Source: Ichthyophthirius multifiliis (Eukaryota > Ciliophora > Oligohymenophorea > Hymenostomatida). Taken from it: a stretch of DNA of 21,102 bases. The notes beneath the pieces were generated by a model. It ran no database searches. It was not told the origin of the DNA and saw only the letters and a program-made list of their open reading frames with translations. This document shows positions 9,529 through 20,360 of the stretch, one piece after another. Position 1 is the first letter of the stretch, and the number at the start of each line of letters is the position of its first letter. Made by a program: the position numbers and the translations under genes. The stretch lies in assembly GCF_000220395.1 (NCBI RefSeq), contig NW_004086728.1, forward strand, positions 1 to 21,102, written 5' to 3'.

Positions 9529-11047
9529 ATGCAAAGAAGTGAAGTTTTAACTTATTTAAAAAAACAAGGAGAATTAAACCTTACAAGAAATTAAAAATAC
9601 TAAATAATAGAATGTGAATAATATGTAGAATAGTTTAAAATATAAGAATTATTCACAGTATAAAAAATTAAAAATAAAAAATAAAAAAAATAAAAAATAG
9701 GAATTATTAGCTTAAGTAGTGTAAAACCGTCCTGAAGACATTAGACAATTTTTACGTGAATAATTGTAACTTATAATATCAACATAAGGTGAAAATTTCT
9801 ATTACCAAAAAGAAGACTTCGAAATAATATTTATGAACTACGATTTTTTATAATAAGATAAAGTACATTATTTGATGTTAATATAAGGTAAAAAAAATTA
9901 AATACATGTATTTATAAATAAATATTATTTCCATATTTATATATATATTTATTTATATATATATATGTTTGAATAAGCTCTTGGATTGTTTGGTTTAAAA
10001 ATAAACAAAGAATAATTTTTAAAGAAATACCCTTAGTATTAGAATCAACATTATGTATAAAAAAAATAGTTTATACACATAATGAATGAAGAATATCGTT
10101 TTTATACAAAAAATTATACCAAAAACGATAATGAAGAAAAATAAAAAATGCAGGCATTAGCTGCTGATTTTTTCATAAATGATATTTTATCTTTTTTAAA
10201 AAATTAATAAATAAACCAAAATACCATAATTCATTAAAAAAACACTATGAAGCGCATTTGTGACTACATTATTAAAAATCCAGAACTTTCAGAACCTAAA
10301 AACTTTTATTTAGCCTTATAACCCGATCTTTCTGATATATAAATGGCCTAAATATTAAACTCTTTAGGTATCGAGTTGTTAGATAGAGGTTATTTTAAAG
10401 AGAGTGGGGTTTTCTTTGAATTTTGCTTGGAGATTAAGGAGAAAGTTTATGGAATAAATAGCATACATGCAGCTAAAACAATAAATAACTTGGCACTTTT
10501 GAAACGATATTAGAATGATTTTTCATAAGCAATGACTTATTATTAGAATGCATTAGAAATCGAGCTAAATCTCTACGGAAAAGATCATGATTAGTGTTTA
10601 AATATAATGGAAAATATAGGAATTTTACATTCTTCTTAAGGTGAATATGATGAAGCATTAAAAATACTGAACAAAATTTTAAATATAAAAATAAGAAAAT
10701 TCGGAGAAAAACATATAGAAAGTGCAGAAACTTTAGAAAACATAGCCGTAGTACAATTAAAACAAGAAAAGCATGAAGAAGCATTGGAAAAACTGTAAAA
10801 AGTTTTCTAAATTAAAAAAAAGAAATATGGAGAAAACTCTATTAATATAGCAGGAACATTACATAATATTTCAATTGCTTTAATAGGCAAGAAAGATATT
10901 TAAGGTGCTTTAAAAATTAGTAAAAATGCGTTAGTAATTGCAAAAAATGATTCCATGGCTAGTTCTTTCGCAAGAACAGTTGAAAAATAAGTTACAGTTA
11001 TACAAGAAAGCTAAGAAGGTAATTTAAATGTTTCGATGGAAATTTGA
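9529..11047 (+). CDS. RIIa/DPY30-like and EF-hand-like protein with kinesin-light-chain-type TPRs
   Basis: Exons 9529-9657, 9701-9887 and 9978-11047 give 461 residues. Residues about 30-66 (QYVEQFKIQELF, then AQVVQNRPEDIRQFLREQL) resemble the RIIa/DPY30 dimerisation-docking helices at the start of adenylate kinase 7/8-type and EFCAB10-type proteins. Residues about 80-112 resemble the degenerate EF-hand that follows in EFCAB10, without clear calcium ligands. Residues about 226-430 hold five 42-residue TPRs with kinesin-light-chain spacing (NNLALLKRYQNDFSQAMTYY, YGKDH, GEYDEAL, FGEKH, YGENS). The TPRs should bind a protein partner, and the docking end could anchor it, perhaps on the axoneme; this role is inferred. 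The third exon is one open frame through linker and TPRs, so the combination is not an annotation artefact of splicing. Introns are 43 and 90 nt. Confidence 0.8.
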
Positions 11048-11253
11048 TTTGTAATCTTTATTTTATATATATATTTATACTAATCATTTAGTATTTTCTT
11101 AAAATATTTATAAATTTTTTTTTAATAAAATTTTAAATATATTAATCAAATAATTTTATATAAAAAATAAATAATTAATAAATAAATTTAAATAAAAAAT
11201 AAAAATATTTAATAATAAAAATAAAAAATAAAAATAAAAAATTTTATAAATAA

Positions 11254-11292
<39 letters not shown>

Positions 11293-11537
11293 ATCTTTAT
11301 AATTTTTTTTTTTTATATTTTTTTCTACATAATCAAAAGATATCTCAAACATTTATAAGCTTTTTTTTTATTTATTAAATAAAATAATAACATTATAACT
11401 ATTAATATCTATATTTATAATTTTTAAAGATAAAAAATCTAAATCATTAATAAATAATTAATTTTATTCAATAAAATAATTAATTATAATTAAGTTTAAA
11501 TAAAAAAAAAAAATTTATATATATAAATATATATAAG
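11048..11537. other. AT-only spacer before the LRR gene
   Basis: Nearly pure A/T with an A-rich stretch at 11160-11250, a (TA)n tract at 11261-11289 and a T run at 11307-11316. No gene or clear motif. It should contain the LRR promoter. Confidence 0.4.
11261..11289. repeat. (TA)n microsatellite
   Basis: An uninterrupted TA tract of about 29 nt in the spacer between the TPR and LRR genes. Confidence 0.95.
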
Positions 11538-13397
11538 ATGTAAAATAATATTTTAGAAAATATAGAATTAACTATTTATTCAACATCTGAACTTTAGAAA
11601 TTGTAAAATACCTAATTTTCTATTACAAAACTTTGCCTAGATTTTTCTTAGTATTTTTTTTTTTTTTTTTAATTTAAAAACTAATTAAATAAAGAAATAA
11701 ATAATAATAATGTCTACCTTTAAATGAATTTTAAAATATAATAAAAAAATTATATAAAGAGAATAAATTATATAGTTTAACTACATTACATTTAGATTTA
11801 TAAAAGTTTATTTATTTTAAAATAATAAGTATTTATATTAACACAAAAAAATTTAAGAAATGATATAAATTATATTAAGTGTAAAACTTTATATAAGATT
11901 ATATAAAAAATGCATAGAATAAAAGAACTTAAATTAAATTTAGAATGGAATGAAATTAACGATTAAGCCTCTAATTATTTAGGCTTGATTATTGGAAATA
12001 TAGAAAATTTGGAAAACTTATCACTCAATTTATGGGGAAATTATATTGGTAATTAAGGTTTAAGATAATTTTCAAAAGGATTCGAAATAGGAAACAAATG
12101 TTAAGATTTTAATATTGAATAATTGTTTGATAATTAATCATATAAAACTTTATAAATAGAGAATTTATAATAATTAAAAGTTCTATAAATAAATTTAAAA
12201 TAGTATAAAAATAAATTCTATATACATATATAATAAAAATATAAAAATAGTACAAGAATATCAGATATTGGACTTAATAATATGTTTGGTTCGTTTTAAA
12301 ATATAAATTTTTTGATTTTTTTGGAATTAAATCTATCTTCAAATAAATTAACTAAAAATTCTGTCGAATTTTTATCTATTTTTATTTAATAAAATTAATT
12401 TCTTGTAACCTTAAAAATTAATTTGAAAGAGTTTTTTTTTTTTTTTTTTCTATTTAACAAAAATAAATTATATTTTTTTCCGAAAAAAAAAAATAAAAAA
12501 AGAAATTAATTGTAATATTAAGGGGCTGATTACCTTTCTAAAAGTTTGTACAGTCTAAAATATTTAAGAATATTAAAATTTAATTTAAATCAGTAAAAAA
12601 TACTTTTTTATTTATATTTATATATTTAAAGTAATAATATAAGGGAACAAGGTGCTTTAAGTATAATAAATTCAATTGAAAAATGCACAAAAATATAAGA
12701 ACTTTCTTTAGGTTTAATAAGCAATTTTATACAAGATAAAGCAACTTAAAGAATAAATTAAATATTTAAAAAAGACTTAATTAAATTAAAATTAGGATTA
12801 GGAAGTAATAATATAACAGATTAACCTTTCTAATAATTAATGGAAAATTTATATTAATTAAATAATTTATAATATATAAATTTAGAATTCGGAAAGTAAA
12901 AAAAGACTTATTAAATTAAAAAAAAAAAAAAAAGTAATTTCAATAGTTAATAAACACGAAATTAATTAAATCAAGAAAGTGCTATTTAAATGGGTAAATC
13001 ATTAAAAAAAATAAGCTAAAATTTAAGAATTTTGAAGCTAAATCTATTATGGAATAGAATTGAAACTGAAGGTTGTAAAGCAATTTTGAATAGTCTATAA
13101 TTTATGCCAAATTTAAATGAATTAAATTTAAATTTCAAATGGAATAGAATAGACGAAAGTTATGGGAAAAAAAGTATTTTGGATATAAAAAATCTACTTA
13201 ATCTGAGAAAATTAAAACTCGATTTTGGAATTGATACTTGGAAAGAATATAAGGAGTTATAATAATTAATAAATTAAAGAAATACTTTAAAAAAACGGTT
13301 TTTATACATTTATTAAGCTGCAAAAAAATAAGCATATTTTAAAAAAATTAGAAATGATATTTTAGATTAATGTTTATTATAAAACTTTTAAATATGA
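11538..13397 (+). CDS. RNI-type leucine-rich repeat protein
   Basis: Seven exons, 11538-11650, 11776-11805, 11858-12202, 12251-12430, 12503-12592, 12632-12895 and 12935-13397, encode 494 residues ending at TGA 13395-13397. All joins keep the LRR register. Repeats follow the ribonuclease-inhibitor pattern of long helical LRRs: LTTLHLDLQKNDI, IKELKLNLEWNEIND, LENLSLNLWGNYIGNQG, FLELNLSSNKLT, LKYLRILKFNLNHNNIREQG, LQYINLEF, LRILKLNLLWNRIETEG, LNELNLNFKWNRIDE. A Lys-rich helical tail closes the protein. Such proteins bind partners through the curved sheet; the partner is unknown. Ciliates carry large families of these genes. Two introns are only 39 nt and two use a GTTT donor. Exon 2 is only 30 nt but supplies the LTTLHLDLQ strand. 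Confidence 0.85.
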
Positions 13398-13452
13398 AAA
13401 AAACAAAAATTATATATATAATAGAATATTTTCTATTTTTTTTTTTTTTTTT

Positions 13453-14376
13453 TCAATTTATATCTTTTAATTATTTTAATTAATCAACTTTTTTATAAAA
13501 ATCTTCAAAAGGTAACTAAGGATATCTCTAAAGCCAATTTCTTTCATGCCATTTCACATTTTCAGTTTCAACAAAATGTAAAGTAAATGCATTTCTAGCT
13601 TATTAAGAATGATTATGTGCTGAATAATGTACAAAATTTCCATCAAACATAATAATAGTTCCTTTTTTAACTTCTAGAGGGACTCCACCTTTAATATCAT
13701 AATTTGGTTTTTCGCCTTCATAATAAACATTGTTTCCTTCCTTATTTTTATACATAAAGTACTCAGTTTTATTTTCTTAAGATGCAGGTACTCCCCAAAG
13801 GCATCCATTTTATAAATTAGCATCATCTAAGGCAAACCAAAAACCGATAGTGGTTAATTTTGGGGTTGTAATAAGATATGTATTATCTTTATGTGGGAAA
13901 ACTTCGGATCCTATTTTTGGATTTTTAAATATATACATACTTTATACGCATTAAGGTTTTATATAGCCTAGTTATTCTAAAATATATTTATATAAAGGTT
14001 AATGCGAAAACTTTTCATATAAAGGGTCTAAATCGTGCATTGCGTGTCCGATTTTATTCAAAGCGAATTCTTTTGGAACTTTTAAATTATTTTTTTCATC
14101 AAAAGCATTTTATTCGAAAAAAAAATGGATTTTATCACCTGTATTTACAAATTCAGGATATTCATATTCTTTATTTGAACTAAATATTAGTAGTTTATTT
14201 TCAAATATGTTATTTACTTTTATTAAATTATTTGTATGAGAAATTAGATCGTCCATCATTTTTGAGGGAAGGGCTTAGTGGAGAATTGTGTAACCGTCTT
14301 TTTTATATTGATCTATGTGGGATTATGTGAATATTTTTGAAAAACAAAAACTTTTAGAGAGTTTAAGGGAAAACAT
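13453..14376 (-). CDS. Phytanoyl-CoA dioxygenase family protein (PHYHD1-like)
   Basis: A single intronless frame of 307 residues; an Fe(II)/2-oxoglutarate-dependent oxygenase. KKDGYTIL (25-32) is the usual PhyH opening. [17 protein letters not shown] (108-124), [15 protein letters not shown] (145-159) and [19 protein letters not shown] (179-197) follow PHYHD1 closely. Iron ligands are His162 and Asp164 (PHKD) and His250 (FVHYS); Arg261 (QQARNAF) should hold 2-oxoglutarate. All catalytic residues are present, so it is probably active, but the substrate is unknown for this branch. The first 21 residues are Lys/Ser/Phe-rich with no acid, so a mitochondrial or peroxisomal signal is possible. The start ATG at 14376 fits the A-rich context; the frame stays open upstream through a 33-bp repeat array, but with no further ATG. 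The gene ends 55 nt from the convergent LRR gene. Confidence 0.92.
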
Positions 14377-15030
14377 TATCTTTTTGTTAAAAAAAATATA
14401 TAAAATAAATAGTATTTTTATATTGAATTGAGTTTTTTCGTTTTTAAGATAAATAAAAACAAAAAAATTATATTTTTGTCTTAATTAGTTTTAATTATTA
14501 TCATATTTTTGCTTTAATAAGTTTTAAATATTATTATATTTTTGCTTTAATTAGTCTTAATTATTATTATATTTTTAATCTAATTAGTTTTAATTATTAT
14601 TATATTTTTGCTTTAATTAGTCTTAATTATTATTATGTTTTTGCTTTAATTATTATTATATTTTTATAGAGAGTTTTTTCTTTAAAAAAAAGAGAATATT
14701 TAGTAGATATGTTTAAGTTTCTTTTTAAAAAAAAGAGCAAAATATTAACAAATTTTATTTATTTTTTGTGTAAATTTAGTTTTAAATTTTAAAGAAATTA
14801 AAAATATATAGATATTAATATAAAATCTATTAATAATTATTTAATATCTATCTATAAGTAATTCTTAAAAAAATAGATTAAATTTAAAAATTTTAATATA
14901 AAGAATACATTAATTAATTAAAATAAAATATATTTTTTTTTTTTAAATAAAATAAAAAATCAATTAATTTTTTTATATTTCTCTTTGTATATATATACTT
15001 TAATATGTCTTTAAAAATTATAAAAATTAA
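14377..15030. other. Spacer between PHYHD1-like and TTLL genes
   Basis: Contains the 33-bp tandem array (14473-14660), otherwise A/T-rich sequence. It should hold the promoter of the PHYHD1-like gene and the 3' end of the TTLL gene. The minus-strand frame of the PHYHD1-like gene is free of TGA across the whole spacer but has no ATG. Confidence 0.4.
14473..14660. repeat. 33-bp tandem array, five full copies plus one partial
   Basis: Units at 14473-14505, 14506-14538, 14539-14571, 14572-14604, 14605-14637 and a partial at 14638-14660. The core on the plus strand is TTTTTGCTTTAATTAGT followed by TTAATTATTATTATA. Read on the minus strand in the frame of the downstream PHYHD1-like gene, each unit would give an 11-residue unit like YNNNQDQLKQK. 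No start codon precedes it, so it is more likely a non-coding minisatellite about 100 nt upstream of that gene. Confidence 0.9.
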
Positions 15031-15498
15031 TCATTTTCTTTATAAATTAAATCCCAAAAACTTTTATTCAATTTCATTATAATTTTTTTTTTTTTTGTCT
15101 TCATTAAATTTATTAAAAGCATTTAAATTAAAAACTTTTTATTAAATGAACAATCCATTATTCCTAATTTTATTTTAAAATAGTGATTTTTTTTATTAAA
15201 AAATTACTAAAAGTTTTTATTATTTTTTTAGTCTTAAATTCTTTTTTATAAATTTAGACCTAAATATTCAATATTTTATTAAGGAATTTGAAATTATTTA
15301 ATTATTCCAGGCAAATTTTTAACTTATTTAATTATTACTTAACTGGAATTATTTAAAGACTGTTATCTCTTAAATATTGTATGTTTAAAATTTTATGAAT
15401 TATTTTCAATAGTTTTTTATGTCTTTAATTTATAAATCATATCTGATTATTATTTTTCTTCTTTAAATAAAAATTTGATTTATATAAAATAATATATA

Positions 15499-15549
<51 letters not shown>

Positions 15550-17700
15550 ATACAATTTATTTTATCCATTTTGATTAGAAAATTAAGACTTTTTTAAATT
15601 AATTTTTATTTATTTATTTGTAATTATACTTAATAATCTTCTCCTGTAATATTCTTTTTATTATTAAATCTAAAATATATTTTTTTTTATATTACATTTT
15701 CAATAACACTAAGTCTAGATTGTGTACATTCTTTCTTTTATTTTAAATTATTTCCAACCCGCAAAGAATAATTAATTTATTATTTTCGATTTTATTATTT
15801 ATTTTATTTCTCTATTTTTTATTCTATTTGATTTTTTTAAGGCACAAGAAGAGGTGGTTAAGTTTTACTTTAAAATTTATTAGATTCTTCTTTTTTTATT
15901 TTTTCACTTTTACTAACTCTTCTAATATCTATAATTATAAAAAAAAAATTATACTCATAATAAAAAAATATATAAATAATACTCGCTCCAGTCCAATTTT
16001 CATATAAATGTAAAGAAAACTAAAATAACTTCTAATAAACATCTTAAAAAGTATCTTCTAACGGATATATCTTCTCATAATTTCCCAAATGTAAATTTTC
16101 ATACTCATCTCTAATTTTCTAACATTTTTAAATTTCCTATGATTTTTCCTCGCTTGAAAGTTTAATTTTTTTTCCTGTAAATACTCTTTATTATAATTAA
16201 TTTTTTTTAGTCTAAATAATTTCGTTTCTTGATTTGTTATTAATATTCATCAATATCAAACAGTCTTTTATGCTATTTTTTTTTATTAAACTATCTAAAG
16301 GTGTATCTGTGGTAAAACTAGGAGTATGATTCACCTCTAAAAGCCAAGGTTTTAATTTCTCGTCGACTATTATATCAAATCCCAATATTTCAAAACACAT
16401 ATTATTTGCATATGAATCAGGTTAACAAGACCTATAATGATGACTTAATGTAGCTTATGCACATATTAATGATTTTAATATCATATCTTTTATATTTTCC
16501 CATAATTTCTATACATCTAATCCTTACTTTTCAAATATCTATTTTTGTTAATATTTTTTTATTTTTTTTTAAAAAAAAAAAAGAAACTTTAAAAACTGAA
16601 GACATTGATCTTTTATGTCCTTTATCCATTTTATTTTCATCTTAATTAAATTCGAAATTTGAATTATCTTTATTTATTGCATAATTAGTTAAATGCATAT
16701 ATAGATTTTCTAAATTCTCTTTATTAGGGCTTTCATATTCTTCTGTAGCAAACCTAGCTATACCTTCTTTGAAAATATAAGTCCTTAAAGGTTCACATCC
16801 AGCCAAAAGAACATAAACTCTAAAATCAAACTTGAGATTTTCAATTAGAAAAGGTTTATGTAAATACCTTTAGACTACATAATGGTCATTATTATTTAAA
16901 TCATCTAAACTTCTAGTAAGAAAAATACCTTTACCTTAACAACTAGCTTCCTTTATAAAATAAATAAATATTTATATATATATATAAAATATATTACAGG
17001 TTTAACAATAAAAGTTTTCCGTTTTCCTTTTTAGATTTTTTCGAATTCGGTTCTCAAATCATTATATTCTAAAGGTAAAAGCCATGTCTAAGGGAAGAAA
17101 TTATATTCTTCTGGAAATTATTTCTACATTTTTTTTAAATGGCGTGCCAAATAATTCTTCCTGGCTAAAATAAACATACCAGGGAAATGATTAATTTTCT
17201 AATATGCTTACATTTTACCTAATTATTCTGGTTAAACTGCATTATCAGTCCAATATATGTCACATTCAGTATTTTCAGAATCATAACTAAGTCTCCATTT
17301 TAATAATTTCTTTCCTACAAATTTTACTACAGGGTATTATGTATCTATATAATAATATATATATATAATTATTTATTATTTTTATATTTTACTTTTTTTT
17401 AAAAAAACCTGATACATTCATAGTTATTTTATATTATTTTTTTATATTTGTTTATTGAGCAAATTTCTTTTTTAAAGGATTCTGCTTTTTCTTTTATTTA
17501 GGCTTTTTTGTGTCATCTTCGGGTATTATTTATTCATCTTAATGTGTGTATTCGTTATTATTTTGTGTATTTTCAGAATCCGATTCTATACTAGAATCGG
17601 AATATGTACCATCGTACTATTCTTCATTTTAGTCGTCTTTTATACCTTAGACGATTTCGAGGGGATCATATTAAAGTGATTTTATTTGATTTTTGTCCAT
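15031..17700 (-). CDS. Tubulin polyglutamylase, TTLL6-like
   Basis: Adds glutamate side chains to tubulin, mainly in cilia. Seven minus-strand exons: 17700-17409, 17344-16998, 16950-16588, 16538-15983, 15928-15554, 15460-15208 and 15163-15031, giving 772 residues. After an acidic then Lys-rich N-terminus comes the TTL core: KLLKWRLSY (about 109-117), FPGMFILARKNYLARHL (150-166), the ATP-grasp stretch KTFIVKPEASCQGKGIFLTR (207-226), VVQRYLHKPFLIENLKFDFR (238-257), MHLTNYAI (298-305), KRSMSS (326-331), and CFEILGFDIIVDEKLKPWLL (382-401) followed by EVNHTPSFTTD. Catalytic Glu402 and Asn404 are kept. The FEILGFDI...NHTPSFTTD block matches the TTLL6/TTLL13 side of the family. The 370-residue C-terminal part is Gln/Lys-rich; its exons 5-7 rest on in-frame joins only, so that end is less sure than the core. 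Confidence 0.92.
15503..15546. repeat. (AT)22 microsatellite in TTLL intron 5
   Basis: A perfect AT run of 44 nt inside the 93-nt intron at 15461-15553. Confidence 0.95.
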
Positions 17701-17844
17701 AGTATTTTTTCTTATTTATTTATAAACTTTTTTTTTTTTTTTTTTTATTGCAAAAATAAAATACCAATTTTATATTTATATATATAAAGATTTAAAATAA
17801 AAAACATATCTTTTTTACATATAAACTTTTATTATATTATTTTT
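17701..17844. other. Short spacer between coiled-coil gene stop and TTLL start
   Basis: Only 144 nt separate the TGA of the upstream minus-strand coiled-coil gene from the ATG of the TTLL gene. A T run at about 17729-17746 and a (TA)n-like stretch are the only structures. The TTLL promoter must be compact or overlap the neighbour's 3' end. Confidence 0.5.
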
Positions 17845-19771
17845 TCATTTAGACTCTATAATTGTGAGTCTTTCTTATATTTTTTCTATTTTTTCATTTA
17901 ATTCTTTAATATCATCTAGATTTTGTCCTACAGCTAAATTGTTATTTTCAATTTCATTTATTTTATCTTATATTTTAAGAATATCTTCATCTTAGTTTTT
18001 GAGTCTTTCGTTAACTTCTTCTAAACTATTTTTATTTTCATCTATTTTTTAATCTTATACTTCTATAATTTATAATTTCTCATAAATATCATTTTTAATC
18101 TCATCTATTTTTTAATCTTATTCTTCTATTTTTTATAATTTTTCATCAATGTCATTTTTAAATTCATCAATTTTATTTTACATTTCATCTACCTTAAAAT
18201 GTTTATATATTTTTTTTAAAAAAAAATAAAAATAAAAAATATATAAGATTTTTATAAATTAAAAATGGTTTAAAATTTTAAATAAAGTACCTTATTTTAT
18301 AATTCATCTATATTATTATTTTAAGAATTACCTTAATTATTATTATTATTATTATTATTATTTTATTTCAATTCTTCTATATCTTATTCATTTTATTTTT
18401 TCAAATCTTCTATCATCTAAATAGCATTTTGAATATCTTAAGCTAAGTCAGGTAACTTAATTGATTCTATATTTTCAATTTGTTCTTTAATTTCATTAAA
18501 TTAATCATTTTAGCCTTCATTATTTACTTTATTTTCATTACTTGCTTATTTTTCTTTTATTTATTCTTTAATTTCTTCTAATTAATTTTCCATGTCTTCC
18601 TTATATTTTATCTACTCCTCCTTATGTTCATCAATAATTCTATTAATTTCATCAAGTTATTTATTAAAATCTTCTTCTAACCCATTAATTAATTCATCAT
18701 TCTCTTTTTAATTTACTCTGTTTTTTCATTTAATTAAGTTTCTTATTATTCGATTTTCTAATTAAATTCATTTTCGTTATTTTATATTTTATCGTTTAAA
18801 TTTTCTTCTATTTTTTCGATTTTTTCATTTATTTCAGTTTCTTATTTTTATATTTTCTCATTTATCTCTTCTTCTAATTTTTTTATTTATTCTTAAATTA
18901 AATCATCTTTTTATTACATTTCTTGATTTATCTCGCCTTTTTCATCTTTTAAATTTTATATTTTTTCATCTATTTCTTTTTCTAAATTGTCTATTTTTTC
19001 CTGTATATCTTTTTGTTGATTTTCTAATCTTAGATTTACTTCATCTTCTTATTTTTAGAATTTATCATTTATTTGATCGTCTTATTTTTATATTTTATCA
19101 TTCATTTCATCTTCTTATTTTTATAATTTATCGTTTATTTCATCTTCTTATTTTTATATTTTATCATTTATTTGATCTTCTTATTTTTATATTTTATCAA
19201 TCATTTCATCTTCTTATTTTTATAATTTATCGTTTAATTAATCTTCTTATTTTTATAATTTATCATTCATTTCATCTTCCTATTTTTATAATTTATCGTT
19301 TATTTGATCTTCTTATTTTTAAAATTTATAGTTTATTTGATCTTCTTGTATTTATAATTTATCGTTTATATTTTCTTAGAGTTCGTTTATTTTTTTTTAA
19401 ATTTCTTCATCTTTTTAATTTTTATCTTATCCTAGTTAGTCTATTAATTCGTTTATTTTATTAATTTAGTCTTAAAGTTCAAATATCATATCATTAATTT
19501 TATCTTTTTGATTTTATAATTATTATATAATTTCTTATTCTTATTTCTATAAATTATCATTAAATTATTTTTCTAGTTTTTGTAATTATTCATTAACGTA
19601 ACTTTCTTATTCTTAAATTTTCAAATTCAGATCATTTTCAAATTTTTAAAATTTTTAACTAAATTAAATTTCTGATTTTTAAATTTTATTATCAATTATT
19701 TATAAATTCTAATTCATTTTATAATTAATTTCATTTAAATTTTCTTATAACATAAGATTAAACTATTTTAA

Positions 19772-19833
<62 letters not shown>

Positions 19834-20311
19834 TTTATTAAATTTCTTTAATTATATCTTTTTTTTTATTAATTATATTTTTTATAAATACAAAAAATAA
19901 TTTTTTTTATTTAAATAAAATAAAATAAAATTAATAAAAATTGCATAATAAATTAAAATTTAATATTAAAAAAAAAAAAAATTATTTTAATATTACTAAT
20001 TTTATCTGTTTTAAATTTCCTATTAAATTAACAAATAATCTTCTTCAATCATTTTTTTTTATTATATAAATTAATTTTCTATATTTTAGAATGCTCTTTA
20101 ATTAAAATCATCTTTAAGTTTGAGATAAGCATCTTTTAAATAAATCTCAGTTCTAATTTCAATTATAAAATCATCTAAATACTTTTAAATATTTTTTAAT
20201 TCTTTAATTAACATTTCTTAAAATAGATTAATTTTATCTTAAATTTCTTATTTTTCTTTTTCAAATTCTTATTATATTTATTAAATAGTAGAAGTTATAT
20301 ATAATCTAATA

Positions 20312-20360
<49 letters not shown>

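Noticed and set aside
10473-10784. Minus-strand Leu/Phe-rich frame
   Set aside because: It is the antisense of the TPR repeats of the gene at 9529-11047.
13860-13868. CAACCCCAA on the minus strand, identical to the Tetrahymena telomerase RNA template
   Set aside because: It lies inside the PHYHD1-like coding frame (codons for TTPKL) with no RNA-gene context.
14376-15163. A read-through fusion of the TTLL gene with the PHYHD1-like gene in one frame
   Set aside because: With the correct run of 14 A at 15083-15096, the TTLL frame ends in a proper TGA at 15031-15033.
16457-16645. Plus-strand 62-codon frame
   Set aside because: It is antisense to TTLL exons 3-4 and their intron.
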